Positions 1 to 6,547 of a DNA stretch of 35,433 nt are shown in pieces. The position numbers and the translations under genes are program-made. The stretch is from a virus. Under the pieces are notes generated by a model that ran no database searches, was not told the DNA's origin, and was given only the letters and a program-made list of their open reading frames with translations. Position 1 is the stretch's first letter. Each line of letters opens with the position of its first letter. Location: positions 1 through 35,433 of IMG/VR virus record IMGVR_UViG_3300035698_009562, one strand, 5' to 3'.

Positions 1-33
1 GGTAATATTATAATGTCTGACGATCAAATATGA
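1..33 (+). CDS. 3' end of an upstream gene (partial)
   Basis: An open frame enters from the left edge and stops at the TGA at 31-33; its last residues are GNIIMSDDQI. The stop overlaps the ATG of the next gene in an ATGA arrangement, the pattern used throughout this plus-strand operon, which is the main reason to think it is real. Too little is visible to assign a function. Confidence 0.45.
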   Translation, partial: GNIIMSDDQI

Positions 34-881
34 AAATTATCGGAATTGGGCCATATGTTGGTGACTTTAAACAAGAATTATTAACCTTTAGGCCATATGT
101 TAAATGGTTATCTGAAGTCGTTGAGTATGATAATCTATATCTGAATACACATATAAACAGGCGATTTCTTTATGATTTCGTACCAGATGAGAATATAATA
201 CCTGTATATGAAATGTTTTCCAGAAACGAACTCGGTCAAAATGGTTATATGCATGGTGATTTATCTAAGAAAGATTTTATGTTATTGGTTAAGAAGTTCA
301 AAGAAAAGATCATTGAGATCGAGAACTGTAACAAGAATGAAGTCGATATATATTATTTGAACTATAGTAAGAACATTACTAATCATCCTTATTACAATAA
401 AATATTCGATGAGATACAAAAGCCTGATGATATAAGTATTCCAATAGAACATAAAAACAAAATAGTCTTTATACCCGATAGGAACGAAAATGTTAATAGA
501 TTAGGTGTATTGCTGGGATACTTACAATCCAAGTATGGTGATGAAGTTGTTACCGTTGGGAACATGGAATCATGGTTCTCTAGTGATAATGTGATATTGA
601 GGTTTCCAGATTACTTTGCTAATGGTTGGAAATACATTTTGAGCTATATATTAGAGTCCAAGTGTGTCATTTGTCCATTGAGTTACTGGACATCACTATG
701 TAATCTACAAAAAATACCTGTGTTCAGTTGGGGTGAGAATCCAAGCCAACATAGAATAGATGGTATGCTCAATTTTGATAATAATGGATGTGTAGTTGTT
801 CCATCTGATGATGATACAGATATACATGTTCTAATAGAATCTATGGATTATTTTTTAGATAGGAGTTTGATAGATGATTAA
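30..881 (+). CDS. Glycosyltransferase-like protein (possibly GT-B, GT9-like)
   Basis: This 283-residue protein has no signal peptide or membrane segment. The N-terminal half is poorly conserved to my eye. The second half, from about residue 150, resembles the nucleotide-binding half of a GT-B fold: a strand reading KIVFIPDR, a helix, then near residues 207-235 a segment with CVICPLSYWTSLCNLQKIPV. That segment recalls the place in heptosyltransferase-type (GT9) enzymes where a Pro-x-Ser-rich loop precedes a strand ending in Pro-Val. The start ATG overlaps the upstream stop. It sits apart from the main sugar cassette but could serve the same pathway. The family call is tentative, and an unrelated Rossmann-like phage protein remains possible. 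Confidence 0.5.
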   Translation: MKIIGIGPYVGDFKQELLTFRPYVKWLSEVVEYDNLYLNTHINRRFLYDFVPDENIIPVYEMFSRNELGQNGYMHGDLSKKDFMLLVKKFKEKIIEIENCNKNEVDIYYLNYSKNITNHPYYNKIFDEIQKPDDISIPIEHKNKIVFIPDRNENVNRLGVLLGYLQSKYGDEVVTVGNMESWFSSDNVILRFPDYFANGWKYILSYILESKCVICPLSYWTSLCNLQKIPVFSWGENPSQHRIDGMLNFDNNGCVVVPSDDDTDIHVLIESMDYFLDRSLIDD

Positions 882-1092
882 ATCAAAATTAGTAAAAAGC
901 GTATATGGAAAGGTTAGAGTAATAGAAGGATATAAAGAATATGATAAATTGTATGTGTTCAAAAAGAAAGGTGCATATATGATATCATCTAATAGACGAG
1001 TATCATTAGATGATATGATTTTAGTTGATGGTGAGTATTGGTTTTCAACTTTGAAAGAGTTACACAAAGCATTAAATAAAGGGGGGATATGA
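874..1092 (+). CDS. Hypothetical small protein
   Basis: This 72-residue lysine- and tyrosine-rich protein has no recognised domain. It appears to be mostly beta strands (GKVRVIEGY, KLYVFKKKGAYMIS, MILVDGEYWF) followed by a short helix, so it is probably a small folded soluble protein. Its ATG lies inside the end of the preceding gene with an 8-base overlap, and its stop overlaps the next gene's upstream ATG at 1089. Both overlaps suggest translational coupling in one operon. I do not recognise a family. Confidence 0.6.
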   Translation: MIKSKLVKSVYGKVRVIEGYKEYDKLYVFKKKGAYMISSNRRVSLDDMILVDGEYWFSTLKELHKALNKGGI

Positions 1093-1094
1093 TT

Positions 1095-1322
1095 ATGAGT
1101 AAGGTAGAAAAATATTTAGACGAAGGGAAGAAAATCGATCTTTGGAGTGATGATTATTTAAGTCCAAAAGCTGCTAAGTTAGTATCTACGGTAGCTAAAG
1201 CAGTAGATTGGGGTATTGAAGATACATATTCTTTTATTTTGAGATTACTTGAAGATGTAAATGCTCATACATCAGCAAGTCAAGTAGAAAAAATATTTAT
1301 GAAAGACTTGTCGAGACATTAA
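1095..1322 (+). CDS. Hypothetical small helical protein
   Basis: A 75-residue, mainly helical acidic protein without cysteines or membrane segments. Two in-frame ATGs exist, at 1089 and 1095. The run of six G at 1081-1086 is only 2 bases from the first but 8 bases from the second, so the second is the better start; the 1089 start would add two residues and give an ATGA overlap with the upstream stop. The helical segments run roughly 15-35 and 40-75. It ends in a TAATG overlap with the next microprotein. No family is recognised. Confidence 0.6.
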   Translation: MSKVEKYLDEGKKIDLWSDDYLSPKAAKLVSTVAKAVDWGIEDTYSFILRLLEDVNAHTSASQVEKIFMKDLSRH

Positions 1323-1441
1323 TGGAATTGGTTCAATGTATTAAATGTAGTAGTAATACAACAAACCTGCGTACCAAAACTTGTGATGTATGTAAGTTGA
1401 AAAAAATGATGAGTTTATTAAAAGAGAAGAGTAAAGAATAA
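1322..1441 (+). CDS. Zinc-ribbon microprotein with two CxxC knuckles
   Basis: A 39-residue open frame, embedded between two others by 1-base overlaps at both ends (TAATG at 1320-1324 and again at 1439-1443). Cysteines at 6, 9, 21 and 24 form two CxxC pairs 11 residues apart, the usual geometry of a small treble-clef or zinc-ribbon knuckle, followed by a basic helix (KLKKMMSLLKEK). The paired cysteines and the exact overlaps support a real gene despite its length. Binding to nucleic acid or protein is plausible for such a fold but cannot be shown here. Confidence 0.6.
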   Translation: MELVQCIKCSSNTTNLRTKTCDVCKLKKMMSLLKEKSKE

Positions 1442-1599
1442 TGCCGATCTATGAATATAAATGTGATAAATGTAATAGTATTATTGAGAAGTGGAGTGGT
1501 GTATCAAATGATACTATCATCTGTTCTAAGTGCAATAATTCAATGAAGAAAATAATATCCTCATCTACCTTTATATTAAAAAGGCGGTGGGTGGTATAG
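1441..1599 (+). CDS. FmdB-type zinc-ribbon protein, frame-interrupted at an A run
   Basis: The start MPIYEYKCDKC with a second CSKC pair (residues 28-31) matches the FmdB/regulatory zinc-ribbon family (four Cys, one zinc). In frame the protein ends after 52 residues with an atypical tail (LKRRWVV). Skipping one A in the run of five at 1578-1582 gives LKGGGWYSDGYNKK and a stop at 1628-1630, which matches the usual FmdB ending (LKGGGWY). The intact product would be about 62 residues and would end exactly before the next ATG at 1631. The run may be a sequencing error, a mutation or a slippage site. The family's biological role is not firmly known; phages often carry copies. Confidence 0.7.
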   Translation: MPIYEYKCDKCNSIIEKWSGVSNDTIICSKCNNSMKKIISSSTFILKRRWVV

Positions 1600-1630
1600 T
1601 GATGGGTATAACAAAAAGGAGAAGGAATAG

Positions 1631-1717
1631 ATGGAGACTTATAAAAAATATATATCAGAATCAATAGATAAAAAATTTATGAAATTTGGTAAACTAAAGT
1701 TTAATTTGGTAAACTAA
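1631..1717 (+). CDS. Short basic peptide with a T4-like capsid-targeting N-terminus
   Basis: A 28-residue peptide beginning METYKKYISES. T4 internal head proteins begin with a capsid-targeting sequence of the form MKTYQEFIAE, cut by prohead protease gp21 after (I/L)-x-E. Here ISE|S fits both the position and the cleavage rule. The remainder is basic (DKKFMKFGKLKF). AGGAG at 1617-1621 lies 9 bases before the ATG. It could be a minimal internal peptide or the remnant of a larger internal protein cut short by the tandem duplication that contains its stop codon. The function is inferred from the N-terminus only. Confidence 0.5.
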   Translation: METYKKYISESIDKKFMKFGKLKFNLVN

Positions 1718-1719
1718 AG
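1683..1719 (+). repeat. Short tandem direct repeat, 17 bp, period 20
   Basis: The 17 bases AATTTGGTAAACTAAAG occur at 1683-1699 and again at 1703-1719, separated by three bases. The second copy provides the stop codon of the preceding 28-residue peptide and leads into the Shine-Dalgarno region of the next gene. It looks like a slippage duplication. Confidence 0.85.
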
Positions 1720-1730
1720 GGAGAAGAAAG

Positions 1731-1970
1731 ATGATATTTTCTAAAAAAGAAAAAAGATTTCGTAAAATTGAAGAAAGATTGGGAGACGTTGAAAACCTGA
1801 AACAAAGGCTAATTATCGATGGTATTTTATCGGAGTCTATGTTTGGCCATGACTCTGTAGACATTAAAAAATTAAAGAACAAGGTAGACTTACTGTATAA
1901 ATATTTAAAATTAGTGGAAAGAATAAGACCAGCTAAAACATATATCAGCAAGAAAAAGGAGAAGGAATAA
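1731..1970 (+). CDS. Hypothetical lysine-rich coiled-coil protein
   Basis: A 79-residue, strongly basic, mostly helical protein. Residues 1-27 and 45-65 carry regularly spaced hydrophobics among Lys/Glu/Arg (for example VDLLYKYLKLVERI), consistent with a short coiled coil or helical hairpin. A GGGAGAAG Shine-Dalgarno region lies just upstream of the ATG. It is one base from the next gene. No family is recognised. A small structural or DNA-associated accessory protein is possible but nothing in the sequence decides it. Confidence 0.6.
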   Translation: MIFSKKEKRFRKIEERLGDVENLKQRLIIDGILSESMFGHDSVDIKKLKNKVDLLYKYLKLVERIRPAKTYISKKKEKE

Positions 1971-1971
1971 T

Positions 1972-2205
1972 ATGTTAGAGAAATTAGCAGATGTTCAGCA
2001 TAATATATTGTCACATTGGATGAGTTATATGTTTTCAGTATGTCAGGAACAGAGTGATGGTAGTATGGTAATCACACAGGATAAAGTTGAGAGATGGCAA
2101 AAACAAATGAAAACACCATACTCTAAACTATCCGAGTCTGAAAAAAATAGTAATAGAGATCAAGCCTTTAATGTTTTAAAAGTTGTACAAAAGGAGATGA
2201 TGTAA
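1972..2205 (+). CDS. Small protein resembling the RyR-domain motif
   Basis: This 77-residue protein reads HWMSYMFSVC, then a short turn, then RWQKQMKTPYSKLSESEK and a C-terminal helix. The stretch Trp, about seven residues, PYs-x-L-s-E-x-E-K followed by Asn-Arg resembles the core of the RyR domain (PYxxLxExEKxxDR), which appears in small phage proteins as well as in ryanodine receptors. The resemblance is from memory of the motif and is short. The role in phages is unknown. The gene overlaps the next by one base (TAATG). Confidence 0.55.
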   Translation: MLEKLADVQHNILSHWMSYMFSVCQEQSDGSMVITQDKVERWQKQMKTPYSKLSESEKNSNRDQAFNVLKVVQKEMM

Positions 2206-2486
2206 TGCCTGTTTTAGATTTTATTTGTAATGAATGTGATAATGAATTTGAATATATTGTGTTTGCTAACACAGAGAGTGAAAATAAAATGATTGTCTGT
2301 AGTAAATGTGGGCATCCAAATATAAGTCAATTATGCCCACAAGAATCTCCAAATTTCAAATTGAAATATGATAACAAAAAAGATTCTGTGGATTGGAATG
2401 GAAACACATCTAGATATTGGGACAAATATAAAGATATGAAAAAGAATGGCGAGGATCCTCGTATTCCAGAATTAGATGGAGAGTAA
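2205..2486 (+). CDS. FmdB-like zinc-ribbon protein
   Basis: A 93-residue protein starting MPVLDFICNEC with a second pair CSKC at residues 32-35, giving four cysteines in the order and spacing of the FmdB zinc ribbon. After the ribbon comes a basic/acidic tail (residues 48-93) with RYWDKYKDMKK and DPRIPEL, which is longer than in typical family members. It is the second FmdB-type protein within 1 kb, beside the interrupted copy at 1441. A structural zinc site and a role in binding a partner protein or nucleic acid are plausible; the actual function is unknown. Confidence 0.7.
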   Translation: MPVLDFICNECDNEFEYIVFANTESENKMIVCSKCGHPNISQLCPQESPNFKLKYDNKKDSVDWNGNTSRYWDKYKDMKKNGEDPRIPELDGE

Positions 2487-2490
2487 TAAC

Positions 2491-2784
2491 ATGAACAAGC
2501 ATGAAAAATACATGGAAAAATCTATACTTGATGAAGGCAAGTATGCTAAGTATCTTGAGTCTGGTAAGAAGAAAAAGACCATGCGAAAAGATATGATTGT
2601 TGATTACAATAAACAAGTAAAGCAAGTAAAGGGCCAACTTACTGAAATCAATAAGCTTATGGACAAACATATTGTCAAGCAAAAGAAAGATCCTATGAAC
2701 AATCAATATATAGTTGAGGTTCATAGCTATGTGGGGTTGTTAGAAAAAGCATTGACTGAAATGGATATTAGGAGAAGATTTTAA
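2491..2784 (+). CDS. Hypothetical basic coiled-coil protein
   Basis: A 97-residue lysine-rich helical protein beginning MNKHEKYMEKSILDEGKY. An ATG five codons upstream (2476) is in frame, but GGAGAG at 2478-2483 is 7 bases before the 2491 ATG, so 2491 is preferred. Residues 40-65 (NKQVKQVKGQLTEINKLMDK) show heptad-like spacing. The N-terminal KSILDEG carries an L-D-E-G string that would also fit the T4 gp21 cleavage rule, though this may be chance. It overlaps the next gene by one base. No family is recognised. Confidence 0.6.
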   Translation: MNKHEKYMEKSILDEGKYAKYLESGKKKKTMRKDMIVDYNKQVKQVKGQLTEINKLMDKHIVKQKKDPMNNQYIVEVHSYVGLLEKALTEMDIRRRF

Positions 2785-3332
2785 TGAGCGGTGGGGTGTG
2801 GGGCGTGTATGATAATTTTGATTTAGACGATTGTAGAACTTCTACAATCAAGGGATTACCTAATGAGTCCACATTTTATCACGGAGAGATTATCAAATGG
2901 TCAATCGATGTAAACCCAAAAGAAGTACTGGTTACAGGTGAGAGCAAAGAAGTTGCTGAGATCTTGAGGAAAAGTATAGGTGCTGATAAGATATATACTA
3001 CTGGATTGGTGTCTGAGTATGTATGGAATTTTGAAGAAGAATTGCCTTCTTCCTTGGTAGTAAAAGAATTTGATCTTATTATTAGTCAAGCAATGATAGA
3101 ACACTTGATGAATCCATTCCAGCATTTGAAAGATTTGAGTTCATTGCTCAAGAACAATGGTTATCTTTTGGTTCATACTGTACTACCTGGATACAAATAC
3201 CATAGATATCCAATTGATACAATGAGGTTCTTTCCAGATTGGTTTGAGGAGATTGCTAAAAGATTTGATTTGAAAGTGGTTAGAAAGAGAATAAACAGAA
3301 AGCATATATTTTATATGTATAATAAAACGTGA
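2784..3332 (+). CDS. Class I SAM-dependent methyltransferase-like protein
   Basis: This 182-residue protein has the second half of a Methyltransf_11/23-type Rossmann fold. The motif FDLIISQAMIEHL (about residues 94-106) is the post-motif II strand and helix, followed by a conserved helix and LLKNNGYLLVHT (about 122-133). The glycine-rich motif I is degraded to VLVTGES near residue 50, so SAM binding is uncertain. The substrate is unknown; similar small enzymes in phages occur beside sugar genes or modify small molecules. A TAATG overlap couples it to the gene before, and the DNA methylase follows after a 16-base gap. Confidence 0.65.
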   Translation: MSGGVWGVYDNFDLDDCRTSTIKGLPNESTFYHGEIIKWSIDVNPKEVLVTGESKEVAEILRKSIGADKIYTTGLVSEYVWNFEEELPSSLVVKEFDLIISQAMIEHLMNPFQHLKDLSSLLKNNGYLLVHTVLPGYKYHRYPIDTMRFFPDWFEEIAKRFDLKVVRKRINRKHIFYMYNKT

Positions 3333-3348
3333 AAGGTAGGTACAATAA

Positions 3349-4191
3349 GTGATCTCGTATATAGGCGGTAAGTCAAGGATAGGTAAATGGATAAGAAATT
3401 ATATTCCAAAGAATATAAAAACGTATGTAGAGCCCTTTGGTGGGATGTTTTGGGTGTACTTCAATATAGATTTATCACCATATATTCATCTTGAGAATGT
3501 TGTATATAATGATTTCAACAGATTAAACACCAATCTCTTTAAATGCACAAGAGAGTATGATAAGTTATGGGATATATTAGATAGTGAACCATGTCAACAA
3601 CGAGACATTGCTAACACTCCCAAAGAGCTAAGAGCTAAGTTCTTTGTGTATCAAAAAGAAGTATTCTCTCCAGACCTCATCATAACTGAAGAAAATAGAT
3701 TTGATATAGCCAAGAAGTATGTATATGTTTTAACTCAGATATTCTCTGGCTCAAAGCCTGAGAAAGCAAAGTATATGGATTACAAGGGTAAGTATAAATG
3801 TAAGATGATAACATTTATGGATAAGCTCAAAAAACCCGCTTATAGATATCATTATGACAGAATAACACACACTGAGAACATGGACTTTGAGGATCTTATC
3901 AAGAAATATGATTCACCAACAACATACTTTTACTTAGATCCGCCATACTGGAAGACAGAGAATTATTATTCCAATCATGATTTTGATAGAAGTGATCATG
4001 AAAGGTTGGCAAAGGCTTTACAAAACATGCAAGGTAGATTTAGTTTGAGTTATTATAACTTTGATTTGCTTGAAAATTGGTTTCCAAAAGATAAATATAT
4101 ATGGGTGACAAAAGGTTTTACTAAAGCTGCCGCCGCGAGGAAAGGTGTCAAACAAAACAAGAGCGAAGAGCTTTTAATAATGAACTATTAG
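3349..4191 (+). CDS. dam: DNA adenine N6-methyltransferase, D12 class (Dam-like)
   Basis: A 280-residue D12-class adenine methyltransferase. SAM-binding motif I is MISYIGGKSRIGKWI at the N-terminus (F/Y-x-G-G-K), followed by TYVEPFGGMFWVYFN at about residues 25-39, and the catalytic motif IV is DPPY at residues 197-200. The length fits the family. It transfers methyl from SAM to adenine N6 in a short DNA site, which cannot be predicted here; in phages this often blocks host restriction. The start is GTG at 3349, with GGTAGG 8 bases upstream. There is no cognate restriction endonuclease nearby, so it looks like an orphan methylase. Confidence 0.9.
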   Translation: MISYIGGKSRIGKWIRNYIPKNIKTYVEPFGGMFWVYFNIDLSPYIHLENVVYNDFNRLNTNLFKCTREYDKLWDILDSEPCQQRDIANTPKELRAKFFVYQKEVFSPDLIITEENRFDIAKKYVYVLTQIFSGSKPEKAKYMDYKGKYKCKMITFMDKLKKPAYRYHYDRITHTENMDFEDLIKKYDSPTTYFYLDPPYWKTENYYSNHDFDRSDHERLAKALQNMQGRFSLSYYNFDLLENWFPKDKYIWVTKGFTKAAAARKGVKQNKSEELLIMNY

Positions 4192-4202
4192 GAGTAACAA
4201 TT

Positions 4203-5702
4203 ATGAGATTAGAAGATTTTTTAATAAACGAAGATGCTAAAACCGATTTTTATGAAACCGCCGCAGTAATAGGTGTTGTTTGTAATAATTCTCTAATTAA
4301 AGATATTGATAAGGTATTAAATGATACTAAAAATGTTGATGAAAAACATTTAAAGGGAACTTTAGAAAAAACCAAATCTTCTATAAAAAGTGGGTATGAT
4401 TGGAATTCTAGAGGAGTTGATTTAATTAAAAAACTTACAGTAAAAGATTTGAATAAAATAATTGATTTATTTTCACTTATCAAAGGCATGCATACTTTTA
4501 TGAAGAAAGAAGGTAAAAGTATGGTTGGTTCTAATCCATATTTTATTCATAATCAAATTGATGCATATTATAAGGTAGAAAAAGAAGTATTAGGTAAAAT
4601 TCAAGGAGCGAAAGCTAACACAGCAGATACAATTATCTGTAATGTAAAACCAGACTCTTTATTTACTGCTATGAAAGAACAAAATATAGAACCAGATGAA
4701 TCACTTAGATATATAAAAGTCGGTAAAAAAATAAAATATATACAAGTATCTTTGAAAAAATCTGAAAGCGGTGCTCAACTTGGCAAAATAACTACATTTT
4801 TAAAGAAAAATCTTGGTTTTGGTAGTGATACAAAAACGGCTGTATCTGCTCTTACAGATTCAGTAAATTATTCAAAATTGTTGAATGAATGTGGTTTTAT
4901 TGATGAAGGAATATGGGATAAGGTAAAATCATTTGCAAAAGAAGTATGGAATAAAGTAACAACGGCTGTAAAAAAAGTTGTCAGTCCTTTTCTTAAAAAA
5001 TGGATAGGTGTTTTTAAATCTAAACCAAACAAAGGATATATAAATGATTTCTTTATAGATTCTGGTACTAACATTACAGAAGGAACGATTAATATAAAAC
5101 AACAAAAAATAATTGATAATATTTCTTCAAATGCATTGAATGCATATAAATCTGTAAGTAATCAAATACATAAATTGATATCTGAATCTAGTACAGATGA
5201 TACAGTATATTGTAATTTAGTTGGATTGATAAAACCAAAGAAAAAATTTAAAGGTAGTCCAAGCACCGCTGTGTTTACACTTATAAGTAATTACTTAACT
5301 TTGAAAACTCTTATTGATATGGTAAAGGATAATAGAAGCACTGCTGTTGTTGTAAATAGATTAATTGCTGAAATGATGTTTGGTGGAACTAAACTTCCAT
5401 TATGGAAGGTATATGGTGATTATGGTGATGGACATGCTTATGTATATTTGGGAACAATAGATACATTTGTAAAAGAAAAGAAAACTAGAAAGAAGATAGA
5501 ATTAATTGGTATAAATATAAAACCACAAAATGATTACTATACTATAACAGTTATGATGTTAGAAGGTGTGTATAAAGAAGGCAAAAAATATGTTCAATTA
5601 AGAACTGGTACAAATAGTTCTAGTAATATAACATTTATTTTTGAAGGAACATCAGTAAAGGGCCCATTTGATTTGAAAACTAATATGTCAGAAATTATAT
5701 GA
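4203..5702 (+). CDS. Unknown 499-residue protein, possible capsid-internal protein
   Basis: No named family is recognised. The N-terminus MRLEDFLINE|D resembles a T4-type capsid-targeting peptide ending at an (I/L)-x-E site; further sites of that form occur at IDE235|G and ITE293|G. Between them lies a Lys/Trp-rich amphipathic stretch (KVKSFAKEVWNKV, VVSPFLKKWIGVFKSK, about 240-275). Residues 140-200 hold a strand-rich segment with CNVKPDSL and KKIKYIQVSLKKS, where the Q-V-S-L-K string loosely recalls a PD-(D/E)xK nuclease core. The C-terminal 200 residues appear strand-rich. AGGAG precedes the ATG. An internal head protein is my inference; a cytoplasmic protein is equally possible. Confidence 0.6.
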   Translation: MRLEDFLINEDAKTDFYETAAVIGVVCNNSLIKDIDKVLNDTKNVDEKHLKGTLEKTKSSIKSGYDWNSRGVDLIKKLTVKDLNKIIDLFSLIKGMHTFMKKEGKSMVGSNPYFIHNQIDAYYKVEKEVLGKIQGAKANTADTIICNVKPDSLFTAMKEQNIEPDESLRYIKVGKKIKYIQVSLKKSESGAQLGKITTFLKKNLGFGSDTKTAVSALTDSVNYSKLLNECGFIDEGIWDKVKSFAKEVWNKVTTAVKKVVSPFLKKWIGVFKSKPNKGYINDFFIDSGTNITEGTINIKQQKIIDNISSNALNAYKSVSNQIHKLISESSTDDTVYCNLVGLIKPKKKFKGSPSTAVFTLISNYLTLKTLIDMVKDNRSTAVVVNRLIAEMMFGGTKLPLWKVYGDYGDGHAYVYLGTIDTFVKEKKTRKKIELIGINIKPQNDYYTITVMMLEGVYKEGKKYVQLRTGTNSSSNITFIFEGTSVKGPFDLKTNMSEII

Positions 5703-5720
5703 TAAAGGAGAGTATGTATT

Positions 5721-5927
5721 ATGTTTATTGTACATGAGAATTTTAGAAAGTTCGATGAAAATGATAATTTTGCAACAGATACAAAATGTGAGAGTTGTAA
5801 AAAGGCGGCGGAACAATACATATACATTACTAATGGTGTTTACTGCAAAGGTTGTTTAACAAGAGCAATTGAAACACTAGACAAAAACTTCATGAAACAT
5901 TGTGAAGATGATTGGAAGAAAAGGTAG
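5721..5927 (+). CDS. Zinc-finger microprotein
   Basis: A 68-residue protein with paired cysteines C23-x2-C26 and C42-x2-C45, sixteen residues apart. Between them is a beta hairpin (QYIYITNGVY), the usual arrangement of a treble-clef or LIM-like zinc knuckle; a helical acidic/basic tail follows (AIETLDKNFMKHCEDDWKKR). AAGGAG at 5704-5709 serves the ATG. It lies between the unknown 499-residue gene and the endolysin. Phage zinc microproteins of this kind can act as protein adaptors or anti-host factors, but nothing here identifies a partner. Confidence 0.6.
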   Translation: MFIVHENFRKFDENDNFATDTKCESCKKAAEQYIYITNGVYCKGCLTRAIETLDKNFMKHCEDDWKKR

Positions 5928-5942
5928 GAGGGGGTAGATAAA

Positions 5943-6536
5943 ATGGTTGACTTTGAAAAGTCGTATGAATTTGTTCTTGATTATGAAGGTGGGTATACTA
6001 ATGACCCTATTGATAGAGGCGGAGAAACCTATAAAGGTGTAGCTAAAAGATACTCAAAAACATGGGCCGGATGGTTACTAATAGATAATATGAAAAACGA
6101 CCCAACGTATGGTTTCCCAGGATGCCTCAAAAATAACATAATACTTGATCAGTTAGTAAAGAAACATTATAAAGAAAAATACTGGGACCCATTGTCATTA
6201 GATGATATATCAAGCCAAACTCTGGCAAATGAAATGTTTGATATTTCTGTAAACATGGGTTGCCATAGAGCCGCAAAATTTCTACAGATTGCTCTAAATG
6301 CTTTAAATAGAAATCAATCACTATATGATGATGTAGTTGTTGATGGTAAGATTGGTAACAAAACAATTGAATCTTTAAAAATATATTTTCTCAAAGATAC
6401 CTCAGAATACTTGGTAAAAATTATAAATATATTACAAGGGAATCATTATATTAAATATATGAGAAAATCCCCAGAACAAGAAAGATTTGCCAGAGGGTGG
6501 TTAAATAGAGTTGTTTTAATAAAAAGTAAAATGTAA
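5943..6536 (+). CDS. Endolysin, GH108-type N-acetylmuramidase
   Basis: A 197-residue peptidoglycan hydrolase. The N-terminal motif YEGGYTNDPIDRGGETYKG (residues 14-32) is the signature of glycoside hydrolase family 108, with the probable catalytic Glu at position 15 in EGGY. The C-terminal part carries DGKIGNKTIESL (about 133-144), the PG_binding_3 domain that normally follows. It would cleave the glycan backbone of the host wall at lysis. No signal peptide or membrane anchor is visible, so a holin should exist elsewhere; none is seen in this window. A strong GGAGGGGG lies just upstream of the ATG. Confidence 0.92.
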   Translation: MVDFEKSYEFVLDYEGGYTNDPIDRGGETYKGVAKRYSKTWAGWLLIDNMKNDPTYGFPGCLKNNIILDQLVKKHYKEKYWDPLSLDDISSQTLANEMFDISVNMGCHRAAKFLQIALNALNRNQSLYDDVVVDGKIGNKTIESLKIYFLKDTSEYLVKIINILQGNHYIKYMRKSPEQERFARGWLNRVVLIKSKM

Positions 6537-6547
6537 AGAGGTGAGCA

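Noticed and set aside
6422-6429. Plus-strand TATAAATA inside the endolysin gene
   Set aside because: It lies within coding sequence of an AT-rich genome and is not near the start of the next gene, so it is not distinguishable from chance.
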